64,000 nt of DNA from Pseudomonadota bacterium (GCA_023423275.1 JAFAFW010000109.1:1-64000); one strand, 5' to 3'. Positions 25,719 to 34,849 are shown, counted from the first letter of the stretch. Translations and numbers: made by a program. The notes: generated from the sequence alone by a model not told the origin.

Positions 25719-26399
25719 ATGATCCTTCGCCAGATCGTGGGTCGTGTTGCTGTTTGTGTTGTTGCTCTCACGTTGACAACCACAGCATCCCTGGCCGCGC
25801 CCGGACATACACGGTCCTATTCGCTATGGGGCGGTGATGAAGAATGGGGCGGACGTCGTCAGATGGTTCCGTTCAGCCCGAAATATGCTACTGGCCAGAT
25901 CATTGTCAGCTTTGGTGATCGCCGGCTTTATCTGGTGACGCGCCCGGGTCAAGCGATGAGCTATCCGATCGCGGTGCCGCGTGAAGATGCCCGCTGGGAA
26001 GGCAATACGACGGTCTCCATGAAGAAGGAGAACCCGTCCTGGACGCCAACGCCGTCGATGATCCGCGCCAATCCAAAGCTTCCAAGCTGGGTTCCTGGCG
26101 GCCATCCGATGAACCCGCTGGGCGTCCGCGCCCTCTATCTCGGATCGAGCACTTACCGGATCCACGGCACCGACGCGCCATGGACGATCGGCGAGGCGGT
26201 CTCGGCCGGTTGCATCCGCATGTACAATGAAGACGTCCTGGATCTCTACCCGCGTGTGCCGGTGGGCTCGAAAGTCGTCGTGACGTGGCAGACGATGTCG
26301 ACGGACGTGGCCAATGCGCCTGTCGATATGCGTGAGGACGCCCCGCGCTCATCGATGCGCCGCTCGCACTCCTCGTCGCGCACAGCCGTGACGCGCTAA
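25719..26399 (+). CDS. L,D-transpeptidase (YkuD/ErfK family), exported
   Basis: A 226-residue periplasmic peptidoglycan cross-linking enzyme. A signal peptide covers residues 1-28 (hydrophobic VAVCVVALTLTTTASLAA). The YkuD catalytic domain has His149 in YRIHGTDAPWTIG and the nucleophile Cys165 in SAGCIRMYNEDVLDLY. The tail is rich in Ser and Arg. The frame extends upstream to 25596, but the ATG at 25719 starts the signal peptide and follows GGAG. It is closed by a strong terminator at 26423-26455. Possible roles include 3-3 cross-links or protein attachment; the sequence does not decide between them. Confidence 0.9.
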   Translation: MILRQIVGRVAVCVVALTLTTTASLAAPGHTRSYSLWGGDEEWGGRRQMVPFSPKYATGQIIVSFGDRRLYLVTRPGQAMSYPIAVPREDARWEGNTTVSMKKENPSWTPTPSMIRANPKLPSWVPGGHPMNPLGVRALYLGSSTYRIHGTDAPWTIGEAVSAGCIRMYNEDVLDLYPRVPVGSKVVVTWQTMSTDVANAPVDMREDAPRSSMRRSHSSSRTAVTR

Positions 26400-26422
26400 C
26401 CCACAGCACTGGGTTTCAAAGC

Positions 26423-26455
26423 AAAACGGACGGCAAACTCCTGCCGTCCGTTTTT
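26423..26455. terminator. Bidirectional rho-independent terminator
   Basis: A perfect 13-base inverted repeat runs from 26423-26435 to 26442-26454 with loop AACTCC. It has a GC-rich core CGGACGGCA/TGCCGTCCG flanked by an A-run on the left and a T-run on the right. It lies between the convergent L,D-transpeptidase and znuA genes and can terminate both. Confidence 0.88.
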
Positions 26456-26479
26456 GTTACGCGCAACGCCGACTGAAAA

Positions 26480-27463
26480 TTACGAGCCGCCAAGGCAGGC
26501 CTTCAGGCTACTCGCGAGATTGCGCATCAAAGTCCCGTAAAGGTCGGGACCCGGGGTGAGCTGTGTACCTTCCGGGTCGAGGGTTCCGCTTCGCGCCTTG
26601 GTGCCATCGATCACCGACTTGGTCACCCTGGCCTCGAATTGCGGCTCGGCGAACACGCATTCCGCCTTGGCCGTGGTGATTTTCTTGCGCAACTCCCTGA
26701 GCCGCCGCCCGCTTGGAGCCGCGTCGGGGCTGACCGTCAACGACCCGACGGCCGAGAGGCCGTAGCGCTTTTCGAGATACTGATAGGCGTCGTGGTAGAC
26801 GATGAACGGCTTGCCGGCCAACGGCTTGAGGTCGCGGTCGAGTTCAGCGGACAGGTCGTCGATCCGCGCCAGTTCCTTGGCCGCATTGGCCTTGATCACA
26901 TCCGCCTTGCCGGGCACAGCCGTAGAAAGAACGTCGGCGATGCGCCGCACCATCGCCTTGGCATTGTCAGGGTCGAGCCAGATGTGCGGATCGTGGCTCT
27001 CGTGGTCATCGTCGTGCTTGGCGTGCCCATGCTCATGATCGTGCTCGGCGTGTTTATGATCATGGTTGTCCTTCCCATGATCGTGCGCTTCGAACGCGCC
27101 GCCCTCCCGCCGATCCAGCAGCTTGACGCCGGGCGCCTCTTCCAGGCTCTCCACGCGCACCGACTTCGGCAAGGACGCCACCACCTTCGCGGTGAACGGT
27201 TCGAGCCCTTCCGACACTCTGAAGAACACGCCGGCGTTGTTCACTTTCTTGGCATCGGATGGCTTCATCGCATAGGAGTGTGGGGAAGCTGTCCCGCTGA
27301 CGAGCAGAGCCGGCGTTCCAATTCCGGCCATGACGCTGGAGACAAGGGCGTGAATCGGTTTGCTTGTCACGACGACATCCACATCGGCGCTTGCCGCACG
27401 CGATACGGGAGCAGCCAGGCTCAGAGTTGCCAGCGCCAGAAGGGAAAAGCGAGAAGCCTGCAT
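26480..27463 (-). CDS. znuA: Zinc ABC transporter substrate-binding protein
   Basis: A 327-residue periplasmic zinc-binding protein of the ZnuA cluster. A signal peptide (residues 1-24) precedes VVVTSKPIHALVSSVMAGIG. The zinc ligands are expected in SPHSYAMKPSD and after a long His/Asp-rich loop (HDHGKDNHDHKH through DDHESHDPHIWLDPDNAK), with YHDAYQYLEKRYG further on. The ATG at 27463 follows GGAGG with about 10-base spacing, so the longer frame to 27673 was rejected. The permease and ATPase genes znuB and znuC are not adjacent. A Zur-type palindrome lies 71 bases upstream, so it should be made under zinc shortage. Confidence 0.9.
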   Translation of the reverse strand: MQASRFSLLALATLSLAAPVSRAASADVDVVVTSKPIHALVSSVMAGIGTPALLVSGTASPHSYAMKPSDAKKVNNAGVFFRVSEGLEPFTAKVVASLPKSVRVESLEEAPGVKLLDRREGGAFEAHDHGKDNHDHKHAEHDHEHGHAKHDDDHESHDPHIWLDPDNAKAMVRRIADVLSTAVPGKADVIKANAAKELARIDDLSAELDRDLKPLAGKPFIVYHDAYQYLEKRYGLSAVGSLTVSPDAAPSGRRLRELRKKITTAKAECVFAEPQFEARVTKSVIDGTKARSGTLDPEGTQLTPGPDLYGTLMRNLASSLKACLGGS

Positions 27464-27533
27464 CAGACCCGAACCTCCATCCGCATGCGATCCATCCCAT
27501 GCAGCGTCAATCATCCTATCGACGTCGCATTTG

Positions 27534-27545
27534 ATGTTATAACAT
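27534..27545. promoter_or_regulatory. Zur box between znuA and the zevAB-like pair
   Basis: The perfect palindrome ATGTTATAACAT is the 12-base core of the Zur operator described for the rhizobial group (GATATGTTATAACATATC). It lies 71 bases upstream of the znuA ATG and 202 bases upstream of the divergent DUF1007 gene. Zinc-loaded Zur binding here would repress znuA and probably the other side as well. A second box nearer the plus-strand gene was not found. Confidence 0.82.
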
Positions 27546-27746
27546 TTCATATTGAGATGGATGTCAACCAAGTTGCAGACCGAAGACCGAATGCCCATGA
27601 ATTCGATGCCGCAATGCAGCTTTCCAACAGTTTGCTGCAATGCCTGCCACGACAGCGCAGGCGGGATGCCCAACTGTCGCTATATTGTTTGGCTGATTGG
27701 CGACAATGATTATTGCGTCCTTCGTGCATCTCCGGCGGAGACTGAT

Positions 27747-28514
27747 ATGACCTCACGATATTGGCGCGCAGGGCTTAGCGGCTTGGCATTGGCGTCAATG
27801 GCTTTGTCGAGCGCACCGGCGGCGGCCCACCCGCATGTCTGGGTCAGCGTCATGACAACAGTCCTCTACAAGGACGGCACGATCACGGGCCTTCGCCAGC
27901 GCTGGCTGTTCGACGAATTCTACACGTCGATGGCGATCCAAGGTCTCGATGCCGATGGCGACGGCAAGTACTCCCGCGAGGAACTCGCCGAACTGACCAA
28001 GGTCAACATCGACGGCCTGAAGGAATTCTCGTACTTCACATTCCCGAAGCTGGGAGAGCAGGCGCTCGAACTGGGACCGCCCGCTGACTATTTCATGGAG
28101 CTTTCGGACTCCGAGAAGGGGCCGAATCCAGGCGGTGTGGAGACAGAGCCACCCAAAGACGAGGCGGGCTTCTGGACACGGCTGACGCAATCGCTGACAG
28201 GAACCGGCGAGGAGAAACCGCAGATCCTCGTGCTCGAATTCACGCTTCCGTTCGTCAAACCCCTTCTCGCCGAGGCCGAGGGCTTCAGCTTTTCCACCCA
28301 GGATCCATCGTTCTTCATCTGGTTCGATCTGGCCAAGGACAAACCGATCCGTCTCGCGGACGGCGCACCGGCCAGCTGCAAGACGCACATTGCCGGCGCG
28401 ACGCAGGACGTCTCGATGCTTCAGCAGCTTGGCGAGCAGGCGTTCGATCAGAACAGCGGCGTAAGCTTCAACATGGGGCAGGCGAAAACCGTGACGGTCT
28501 CATGCCCGCAATGA
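27747..28514 (+). CDS. zevA: DUF1007 periplasmic protein (ZevA-like)
   Basis: A 255-residue exported protein with signal peptide (about 1-27, ending in APAAA) followed by HPHVWVSVMTTVLY, the mark of DUF1007 proteins. It contains an EF-hand-like loop DADGDGKYSREE with acidic residues at the right spacing, and ends with two cysteines (ASCKTH and VSCPQ). In Haemophilus influenzae the DUF1007 protein ZevA works with the NicO-family protein ZevB in zinc uptake. The ATG at 27747 follows GGAG by 6 bases. It overlaps the next gene by 4 bases and shares a Zur box region with znuA, supporting a zinc role over nickel or cobalt. Confidence 0.75.
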   Translation: MTSRYWRAGLSGLALASMALSSAPAAAHPHVWVSVMTTVLYKDGTITGLRQRWLFDEFYTSMAIQGLDADGDGKYSREELAELTKVNIDGLKEFSYFTFPKLGEQALELGPPADYFMELSDSEKGPNPGGVETEPPKDEAGFWTRLTQSLTGTGEEKPQILVLEFTLPFVKPLLAEAEGFSFSTQDPSFFIWFDLAKDKPIRLADGAPASCKTHIAGATQDVSMLQQLGEQAFDQNSGVSFNMGQAKTVTVSCPQ

Positions 28515-29518
28515 AATCGTGGTCTTTTGCAGCCTGCATCGCGCTGGTCGCCGTCGCCGCGAGCGTTACGCTGCTCGATGTCCGCCCCGCGTATGCGACC
28601 GCGCAGTCCACCAGCTTTTTCGGCGGCCTATGGAACTTTATTCTCGAAGGCCAGCGCGAACTCACCAACGGCATGACGACCGCCGTCCGGCAACTCAAGT
28701 CAGGCGACATCGTCACGTCAGGCGCAATCCTGGCGCTCATCAGCTTTCTCTACGGTATCCTGCACGCGGTCGGTCCCGGTCACGGCAAGTTCGTGATCTC
28801 CTCCTATGCCTTGGCCACGGAACGCACGGTCCGCCGCGGCATCCTGCTGTCGTTCATGGCCGCCTTCGTGCAGGCGATTTCGGCAATCGTGATCGTCGGC
28901 CTTGTCTCCATCGCGCTCAGCGCGACGAGCGTGCAAATGCGCGTGACGGAATCCTGGCTGGAGACAGCGAGCTGGGGACTGATCGCCTTGCTTGGCGCAT
29001 GGCTGCTGTGGGGTCAGATCCGCCGCCTGATGTCGCAAAATCGCGCGGCGCCGCCCCCTGCTCACAATCACGCGCACGGCCATCATGATCACCACCATCA
29101 TGCCCACGATCACGAACACGCTGCCGACGGATCATGCTGCGGGCACACGCACATGGCCACGCCAAGCCAGCTCGAAGGGCAATGGTCGTGGTCGCGCGCC
29201 TGGGCGCTGGCCTTCTCGATCGGGATCCGGCCCTGCACGGGCGCCATCGGCGTGCTGATCTTTTCGCTGGGCCTCGGCATCTTCTGGGCTGGTGTGTTCG
29301 CGACATTCGCCATGGCCATCGGGACCGCGATCACGGTATCGATGCTGGCTTCGCTGGCGGTTGGGTCACGCGAACTCGCCTCGAAGCTCGGAGGCAGCGC
29401 CGACAGCCCGTGGGCGCGCCGCATCCAATCAGCCGCCGCGATCGGCGGCTCGGCGTTGGTAATGATCATGGGCGCGTCGTTCTTTATCGTATCGCTCAGC
29501 GGAACGAGCCCGCTGTAA
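28511..29518 (+). CDS. zevB: NicO-family transporter (ZevB-like)
   Basis: A 335-residue inner-membrane protein of the NicO/RcnA transporter family. A signal-like first helix is followed by membrane segments with the motif LYGILHAVGPGHGKFVISS and, after a His-rich loop of about 30 residues (HNHAHGHHDHHHHAHDHE, then CCGHTH), by FSIGIRPCTGAIGVLIFSL. The His loop is a metal-handling feature. The ATG at 28511 overlaps the zevA stop as ATGA; an ATG at 28502 is in frame but less well placed. Known relatives move nickel, cobalt or zinc; the Zur-linked context favours zinc. Confidence 0.78.
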   Translation: MKSWSFAACIALVAVAASVTLLDVRPAYATAQSTSFFGGLWNFILEGQRELTNGMTTAVRQLKSGDIVTSGAILALISFLYGILHAVGPGHGKFVISSYALATERTVRRGILLSFMAAFVQAISAIVIVGLVSIALSATSVQMRVTESWLETASWGLIALLGAWLLWGQIRRLMSQNRAAPPPAHNHAHGHHDHHHHAHDHEHAADGSCCGHTHMATPSQLEGQWSWSRAWALAFSIGIRPCTGAIGVLIFSLGLGIFWAGVFATFAMAIGTAITVSMLASLAVGSRELASKLGGSADSPWARRIQSAAAIGGSALVMIMGASFFIVSLSGTSPL

Positions 29519-29642
29519 CGGGGCGATATACGGCTTTTTCATCGCGGCATTGGCGTCAGGATGCCTAGCAGATCCGTGATGGCCGGGGTAAACCCGTGCC
29601 GATGCGCCTAGATGCATTTGCGAACACTGCGAGGTTCTTTCC

Positions 29643-31088
29643 ATGACACGTCCCGCGCCAGATGCGCGGCCGGTACCGGCTCACGTCATCGATCGTTTGA
29701 AAGCAGTGGCTGGACCGGAGGGCACCCTGGAAGATCCCGCCGACATCGCACCTTACTGCCGGAGCTGGCGCGATGGATGGGAAGGCAAAGTGCCGCTCGT
29801 GCTGCGCCCCGCGAACACAAAAGAGGTCGCTGCGCTCGTCGCCGTGTGCGCGGAGACCGGAACGCCAATCATTCCACAGGGCGGCAATACGGGACTGACT
29901 GGAGCAGGTCAGCCCCATGATGACGGCAGCGAAGTGATCATCTCCACGAACCGGATGAGGTCTGTCCGCGAGGTCGATATTCAGAACGACACGCTCACCG
30001 TCGAAGCGGGCGTCGTGCTCGCCGATATCCAGCGCATCGCCGCGGAGAATGATCGCCTGTTTCCCCTCAGCCTCGGCGCGGAGGGGTCCTGCCAGATTGG
30101 CGGCAACCTATCGACCAATGCCGGCGGCACGCAGGTGCTGCGCTACGGAAATGCGCGCAATCTGGTGCTCGGTCTTGAAGTCGTTCTGCCAGACGGGCGC
30201 ATCTGGAGCGGCCTGCGCGGCCTGCGCAAGGACAACACCGGATACGATCTCAAACAGCTCTTCATCGGCGCCGAGGGTACGCTTGGCATCATCACCGCCG
30301 CGGTTTTGAAGCTTTACCCGCGGCCGACGGCTGTCGAGACGGCGTGGCTCGGCATTGACAGTCCTGATTCAGCGGTGGCGCTTCTCGGACACATGAAAGC
30401 CCGGCTCGGTGAGCAGGTGACGGCGTTCGAGCTGATGCGCTGTTCGATCGTCGAATTTCTTCTGGCCGGTGTGCCGGGTCATGAGAACCCGCTCAGCGAG
30501 ACCTATCCGTGGTACGTCCTGGTCGAGGTCAGCGGTCAGGGTGCCCCGGGGCGCCTCGCCGAACCGTTCGCGGAAGCCCTGGCCGGCGCACTGGAGAACG
30601 GTCTGGTTCTGGATGCGGTGATTGCCTCTTCCAGCGCGCAGTCTCAACGCTTCTGGCGTATGCGTGAGGATCTATCGGAAGCACAAAGGGCGGCTGGCGG
30701 CATATTGGCTCACGATATTTCCGTGCCCGTGTCGCGCATCTCGCAATTCTTGTCTGAAACGGACGCTGCTCTGGAGCGCTTGTATCCCGGCATTCGCCAG
30801 TGCGCGTTCGGACACGTCGGCGACGGCAATCTGCACTACAATCTCGTCCGCCCCGAAGGGTGGGAACCTGAACGCTTCCGGAAGGAAAAAGCCACGGTCA
30901 ACGGCATCGTACATGATGTCGTGATCAAGAATGGCGGCTCGATCAGCGCCGAACACGGGATCGGCCAGATGCGCCTGATCGAGAACGAGCGGACCAAGAG
31001 CTCCGTCGAGCTGGATCTGATGCGGACGGTCAAGCGGGCAATCGATCCGGCCGGGATCATGAACCCTGGAAAGGTTATCCGCCCCTAA
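29643..31088 (+). CDS. FAD-linked D-2-hydroxyacid dehydrogenase (GlcD/D2HGDH type)
   Basis: A 481-residue vanillyl-alcohol-oxidase-type flavoprotein. The FAD domain has PIIPQGGNTGLTGAGQP and GGNLSTNAGGTQVLRYGNAR; the C-terminal substrate domain has FGHVGDGNLHYN (metal and substrate histidines) and ISAEHGIGQMR. Family members oxidise D-lactate, D-2-hydroxyglutarate or glycolate and pass electrons to the quinone pool or an electron-transfer flavoprotein. The sequence alone does not separate D-lactate from D-2-hydroxyglutarate. The stop TAA overlaps the stop of the convergent transporter gene. Confidence 0.83.
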   Translation: MTRPAPDARPVPAHVIDRLKAVAGPEGTLEDPADIAPYCRSWRDGWEGKVPLVLRPANTKEVAALVAVCAETGTPIIPQGGNTGLTGAGQPHDDGSEVIISTNRMRSVREVDIQNDTLTVEAGVVLADIQRIAAENDRLFPLSLGAEGSCQIGGNLSTNAGGTQVLRYGNARNLVLGLEVVLPDGRIWSGLRGLRKDNTGYDLKQLFIGAEGTLGIITAAVLKLYPRPTAVETAWLGIDSPDSAVALLGHMKARLGEQVTAFELMRCSIVEFLLAGVPGHENPLSETYPWYVLVEVSGQGAPGRLAEPFAEALAGALENGLVLDAVIASSSAQSQRFWRMREDLSEAQRAAGGILAHDISVPVSRISQFLSETDAALERLYPGIRQCAFGHVGDGNLHYNLVRPEGWEPERFRKEKATVNGIVHDVVIKNGGSISAEHGIGQMRLIENERTKSSVELDLMRTVKRAIDPAGIMNPGKVIRP

Positions 31089-32140
31089 CGATCCTCGCGC
31101 GGAGCCTCGCCCGAGTACTTGAGCGTCACCGGTGTCATGCACAGCGGATCAGTGGCATCACGGATCCGTACCGTACTGCCGTGCCTTGCAAGCTGCGCTT
31201 CGCGGCGTGTGATGTAGGCTGCGGAGAGAAAGATGATCGACGCGCCGACCCAGGTCCAAATATCCGTCGGTTCACCGAACATCAGATAAGCCGCGACTAC
31301 CGCAAACGGCAGGCGCGAGAACTCGAAGGTGAAAACCAGCGAAGCTTCCGTGGACGCAAATCCGCGCAGCAGAGCGATATGGCCCAAAACCGCGCAAAAT
31401 CCCATCGCGAACAACACCGGCCATATCGCCAGTGGTGGCCATTGCCATACGAACAACGCCGGGATCAGGGAAACGGGCGTCAGCCACAGATTGGTGATGA
31501 ACACGATCTTGTCCGCGTCGTCGTGCGCCGTCATCTGCTTGAGCAGGGGCCCGACGATACCTGCCGTCAGCGCCGAGGTCAGCGCCAGGGCCTGCCCGAG
31601 ACCGAAGCCGCTTCCTCCGGGCCGCAGAATGATCAGCGCCCCAAGAAAACCAATGACAAGAGCCGTCCAGCGGCGCGCTCTCACCACCTCATTCAGCCAG
31701 AACACGGCGAAGACAGTTGCGAACAGAGGCGCCAAAAAGCTCACAGCCGTCAACTCGCCGAACGGAATCAGCGGGAGTGCGGTGAACCACGCCGTCATCG
31801 AAAATGCCGCCAGCCCGACGCGAACGGCATAGAGGCTGAACTGCTTCGGGATCGCCAGTGACGGTCCACGCCAGCGCAGAAGCGGCAGCATCAAAGCCAG
31901 GCAGAAGAAGTTCCGGAAAAAAATGACCTGCAGCGGGTCCATCCCGTGCAGCATCGCGTACTTACCGAACACACCAAGCCCCGCGAAGGCGAGCATCGCG
32001 AGCGTGACCCAGAAGATTCCCGCAACAGGGTCGTTGCGCGTGCCGGCAGCACCGCTCGCGCGCAAACGTTCTCCCAAAACGTGGAGCTTTCGGCTCTCAA
32101 AGGCGGTCACAAGCCTCGCGTCCCTTCCGTCGAACTTCAA
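31085..32140 (-). CDS. EamA-family (DMT) transporter
   Basis: A 351-residue inner-membrane protein with ten hydrophobic segments in two EamA halves, for example FWVTLAMLAFAGLGVFGKYA, VIFFRNFFCLALMLPLL, LPLIPFGELTAVSFLAPL, ALVIGFLGALIILRP and GFCAVLGHIALLRGF. Family members export amino acids, nucleosides or other metabolites. The start is uncertain: TTG at 32140 is preceded by AAAGGA, and a GTG at 32110 is also possible. The last 40 residues are hydrophilic. It is convergent with the flavoprotein, their stop codons overlapping by 2 bases, and divergent from an amidase. Confidence 0.82.
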   Translation of the reverse strand: MKFDGRDARLVTAFESRKLHVLGERLRASGAAGTRNDPVAGIFWVTLAMLAFAGLGVFGKYAMLHGMDPLQVIFFRNFFCLALMLPLLRWRGPSLAIPKQFSLYAVRVGLAAFSMTAWFTALPLIPFGELTAVSFLAPLFATVFAVFWLNEVVRARRWTALVIGFLGALIILRPGGSGFGLGQALALTSALTAGIVGPLLKQMTAHDDADKIVFITNLWLTPVSLIPALFVWQWPPLAIWPVLFAMGFCAVLGHIALLRGFASTEASLVFTFEFSRLPFAVVAAYLMFGEPTDIWTWVGASIIFLSAAYITRREAQLARHGSTVRIRDATDPLCMTPVTLKYSGEAPREDR

Positions 32141-32295
32141 TCACAGGATGTCCTTTGAGCCGAGTCAATGGTGCTGACAAGATTGCAAGCGCTTCCAGCC
32201 AACATGTCAGTCATGCGCCGATGACCAAGTCCTGGACGCCACCTGCTCAATCGTTCACCTTGCGCCCTGGTCCACCAACGAAAAGGGTCTCCAGA

Positions 32296-33729
32296 ATGAC
32301 CAAGCCCTGCGACCTGTCGGCTGTCGAGGCACGCCGCCTGATCGGCGCCCGGAAGCTTTCGCCGGTCGAATTGCTCGAGAGCTGCCTGGAACGGATAGAA
32401 GCCGTCAACCCGGCTCTCAACGCCATTGTGGCGATGGATACGGAGACCGCAAGGCAGGATGCAAAGGTCGCGGAAGATGCCGTCATGCGCGGCGAAGAGC
32501 TTGGATTGCTCCACGGATTACCCATCGGAATCAAAGACCTACAAGCAACGCGCGGGTTGCGGACCACGTGGGGCTCGCTGATCTACAAGGACCACGTTCC
32601 CCAGCGCGACGACGCGACAGTCGCCAATGTGCGCGATCAGGGTGGGATCATCCTGGCCAAAACCAACACGCCGGAGTTCGGCGCGGGATCCAATACCAGG
32701 AATCGCGTCTACGGCGCGACCGGGAACCCGTTCGAATCCGTTAAGACGTGCGGAGGATCATCCGGCGGATCGGCCGTCGCCCTGGCAACGGGCATGCTGC
32801 CGTTGGCAACCGGGTCGGATTATGGCGGCAGTCTGCGTACACCGGCAGCCTTCTGCGGCGTATCCGGGTTTCGCCCTTCGCCCGGCATCGTCCCGGCCCC
32901 CGAGCGATCGACTGCGATCACGCCATTTGCCGTCAACGGGCCGATGGGCCGGACGATCGAAGATGCGCACTTGCTGCTGAAGGCGCAGATCGACCTCGAC
33001 AAGCGTGATCTGTTCTCCAGCGACGATGCCCTGCAGATCCCGGAGGTGCTCCCCCAAATCGATGTTGGCAGCCTCCGGGTGGCGATTTCGGCGGATCTGG
33101 GCTGCTCCCCCATCGACACGGACATCCGCCGCATCTTCCAAGAACGCACGGCATCCTTCCGCCACCTCTTCGCGGAGGCCCACGATCGTGATCCCGATCT
33201 TGGGCCGGTCCATGACGTGTTCGAAACTTTGCGCGGCATCTACTTTGTCGGCGCGCATCGTGAGCGCCTCGAAAAGCATCGAGACCTGCTTGGGCCAAAT
33301 GTCATCGACAATACCGAACGCGGATTGAAGCTGACCGCCACCGAGATCGCCCGGGCCTACACCGCGCAGACAAAAATCTATCAGGGCTACCTCGACTTCT
33401 TCGATGACGTCGACGTGCTGATCTGCCCGGCGGCGTCGGTTTCCCCGTTTCCGCATGACCAACTGTCCGTGACCGAGATCAACGGTGAGAAAATGGCCAC
33501 CTACATGCGTTGGCTGTCGATCACGTATGCGCTCACCACGGCCGTTCCAGCCGTTGCCGTCATTCCGTGCGGCGTCGACCATCTGGGGATGCCGTTCGGC
33601 ATCCAGATCGCCGGCCCGAACGGCTCGGACGCCTTGGTGCTGGCAATCGCCCATGCCCTGGAACGGGTGCTCGCTGATGACAAAGCCACGGCCCGGCCAG
33701 TTGCCGACCTCAAGACGCTGACGGGTTAA
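32296..33729 (+). CDS. Amidase (amidase signature family)
   Basis: A 477-residue serine hydrolase of the amidase signature family. The Ser-cisSer-Lys triad is visible: Lys80 in LPIGIKDLQ, the cis-serine in CGGSSGGSAVALA, and the nucleophile Ser179 in GSDYGGSLRTPAAF. The C-terminus VPCGVDHLGMPFGIQI-like segment (CGVDHLGMPFGIQIAGP) is typical. The frame extends to 32155, but the ATG at 32296 follows AAAAGGG and begins MTKPCDLSAVEARRLI. Substrate unknown; the group includes indoleacetamide, aliphatic and aryl-amide hydrolases. Its stop abuts the stop of the convergent GFA gene. Confidence 0.88.
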   Translation: MTKPCDLSAVEARRLIGARKLSPVELLESCLERIEAVNPALNAIVAMDTETARQDAKVAEDAVMRGEELGLLHGLPIGIKDLQATRGLRTTWGSLIYKDHVPQRDDATVANVRDQGGIILAKTNTPEFGAGSNTRNRVYGATGNPFESVKTCGGSSGGSAVALATGMLPLATGSDYGGSLRTPAAFCGVSGFRPSPGIVPAPERSTAITPFAVNGPMGRTIEDAHLLLKAQIDLDKRDLFSSDDALQIPEVLPQIDVGSLRVAISADLGCSPIDTDIRRIFQERTASFRHLFAEAHDRDPDLGPVHDVFETLRGIYFVGAHRERLEKHRDLLGPNVIDNTERGLKLTATEIARAYTAQTKIYQGYLDFFDDVDVLICPAASVSPFPHDQLSVTEINGEKMATYMRWLSITYALTTAVPAVAVIPCGVDHLGMPFGIQIAGPNGSDALVLAIAHALERVLADDKATARPVADLKTLTG

Positions 33730-34146
33730 TCAGTCCGTCGAGGCTGACGTTTCGGGCTCGGCCCGGATCGTGACCGCGGGGTCGAGCGCATAATAGTCGC
33801 CCTGGTCTCGCGTGAAGATCTGGAGCGTCGTGCCGAGCCCCGTCGGCGCTTCGAGCGCGCCAGCGGCAATTGAAATGGTGGCGCGCTCGGGCGCATCCCA
33901 GAACAGACTTGATCCACACGCGCGGCAGAATCCGCGGCGCGCGAAATTGGACGAGTCGAACCACGACAAATCGCCGGTTGCATCAAATACCAGTGCCGTC
34001 CTGGGGACATCAGCGTAGGCGCCGACGTGACCGTGCCAGCGCCGGCACATACCGCAATGACACACGACGACATTCGTCAGCACCGCTCGCGCAACCGAAA
34101 ACCGGACGGAACCGCACAGGCACGTCCCGCGCACGCGTTCGTCCAT
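33730..34146 (-). CDS. GFA-family zinc protein
   Basis: A 138-residue protein of the glutathione-dependent formaldehyde-activating (Gfa, CENP-V) fold. Zinc-binding cysteines are in CLCGSVRF, CHCGMCRRWHG and RGFCRACGSSLFW. Only a few members act on S-hydroxymethylglutathione and most have no known role, so formaldehyde activation is not claimed. A TTG at 34161 opens a longer frame; the ATG at 34146 follows GGGAG and was chosen. It lies downstream of marR on the same strand with a 159-base gap that contains a short hairpin (TCTCGT...ACGAGA). Confidence 0.8.
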   Translation of the reverse strand: MDERVRGTCLCGSVRFSVARAVLTNVVVCHCGMCRRWHGHVGAYADVPRTALVFDATGDLSWFDSSNFARRGFCRACGSSLFWDAPERATISIAAGALEAPTGLGTTLQIFTRDQGDYYALDPAVTIRAEPETSASTD

Positions 34147-34305
34147 GAGGAAAACTCCCAACTCCGGTGCACCACTGAAGACGGCTCATCTCGTCTCCCA
34201 AACGAGACAAACGAAAGTACTCAGCCCGGTAGGATGCGCAATCCGAAGTTCGAACGATCGAGGCGTCTTGTGAAGTACGGAGAAATCGCGGCCGACGCCG
34301 TGCCC

Positions 34306-34755
34306 CTACTCGCTATCGCCTTCCAGAGAACGGACGATCAACGTCAGTCCCTTGACGAAGCGGTCCCGTTCCGTCGTCGAGAGCACAGAAAGGATTTTCT
34401 CGTCCGCGCGCCGGGCCAACGGTTCGGCGGCTTTCAAAACCCGCCATCCCTCCTCGGTCAACTTGACAGCGTAGGCGCGAGCATCCTCGCGCGTCCTGCG
34501 CCGCTGCAAAAGACCCTTCTTCAGCATGCGCCGGATGACATCCGCGAGCGTCGACCGATCGATACCAGTGCGCTCCACCAGGTGGGTCTGGCTCAGCCCC
34601 TCGTTCCCCGCAACGGTCTGAAGGATAGCGAATTGCCTGGGCGTCAGATCACCAGGAATCTCGTACTGGAAGATATCGCTGGCGCATTGGCTTGCACGAT
34701 GCAGCAAATGGATCGTTGACCGGTCAAGACGATCCGTCGACTTCTCACGCGTCAT
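34306..34755 (-). CDS. MarR-family transcriptional regulator
   Basis: A 149-residue winged-helix repressor. The DNA-binding core reads LTPRQFAILQTVAGNEGLSQ, then THLVERTGIDRSTLADVIRR and GLLQRRRTREDARAYAVKL (recognition helix and wing). Helical ends form the dimer interface. The ATG at 34755 was preferred over a start at 34818. MarR proteins usually bind palindromes near their own promoter; a perfect 17-base palindrome lies 95 bases upstream. The ligand and target genes are unknown; nearest candidates are GFA downstream and the amidase beyond it. Confidence 0.85.
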   Translation of the reverse strand: MTREKSTDRLDRSTIHLLHRASQCASDIFQYEIPGDLTPRQFAILQTVAGNEGLSQTHLVERTGIDRSTLADVIRRMLKKGLLQRRRTREDARAYAVKLTEEGWRVLKAAEPLARRADEKILSVLSTTERDRFVKGLTLIVRSLEGDSE

Positions 34756-34849
34756 GTATTCAGCCGTTCCCTCTCGGCCCGCCGAATTCGACGCGCCCCG
34801 CAGACCTGTCGGACGCAAAACTACAGGCGACTTATCAATGCTCGCAACT

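Noticed and set aside
30369..30647. Minus-strand frames across the FAD-linked dehydrogenase and many similar shadows
   Set aside because: They lie in other frames of well-recognised genes and show no family motifs.
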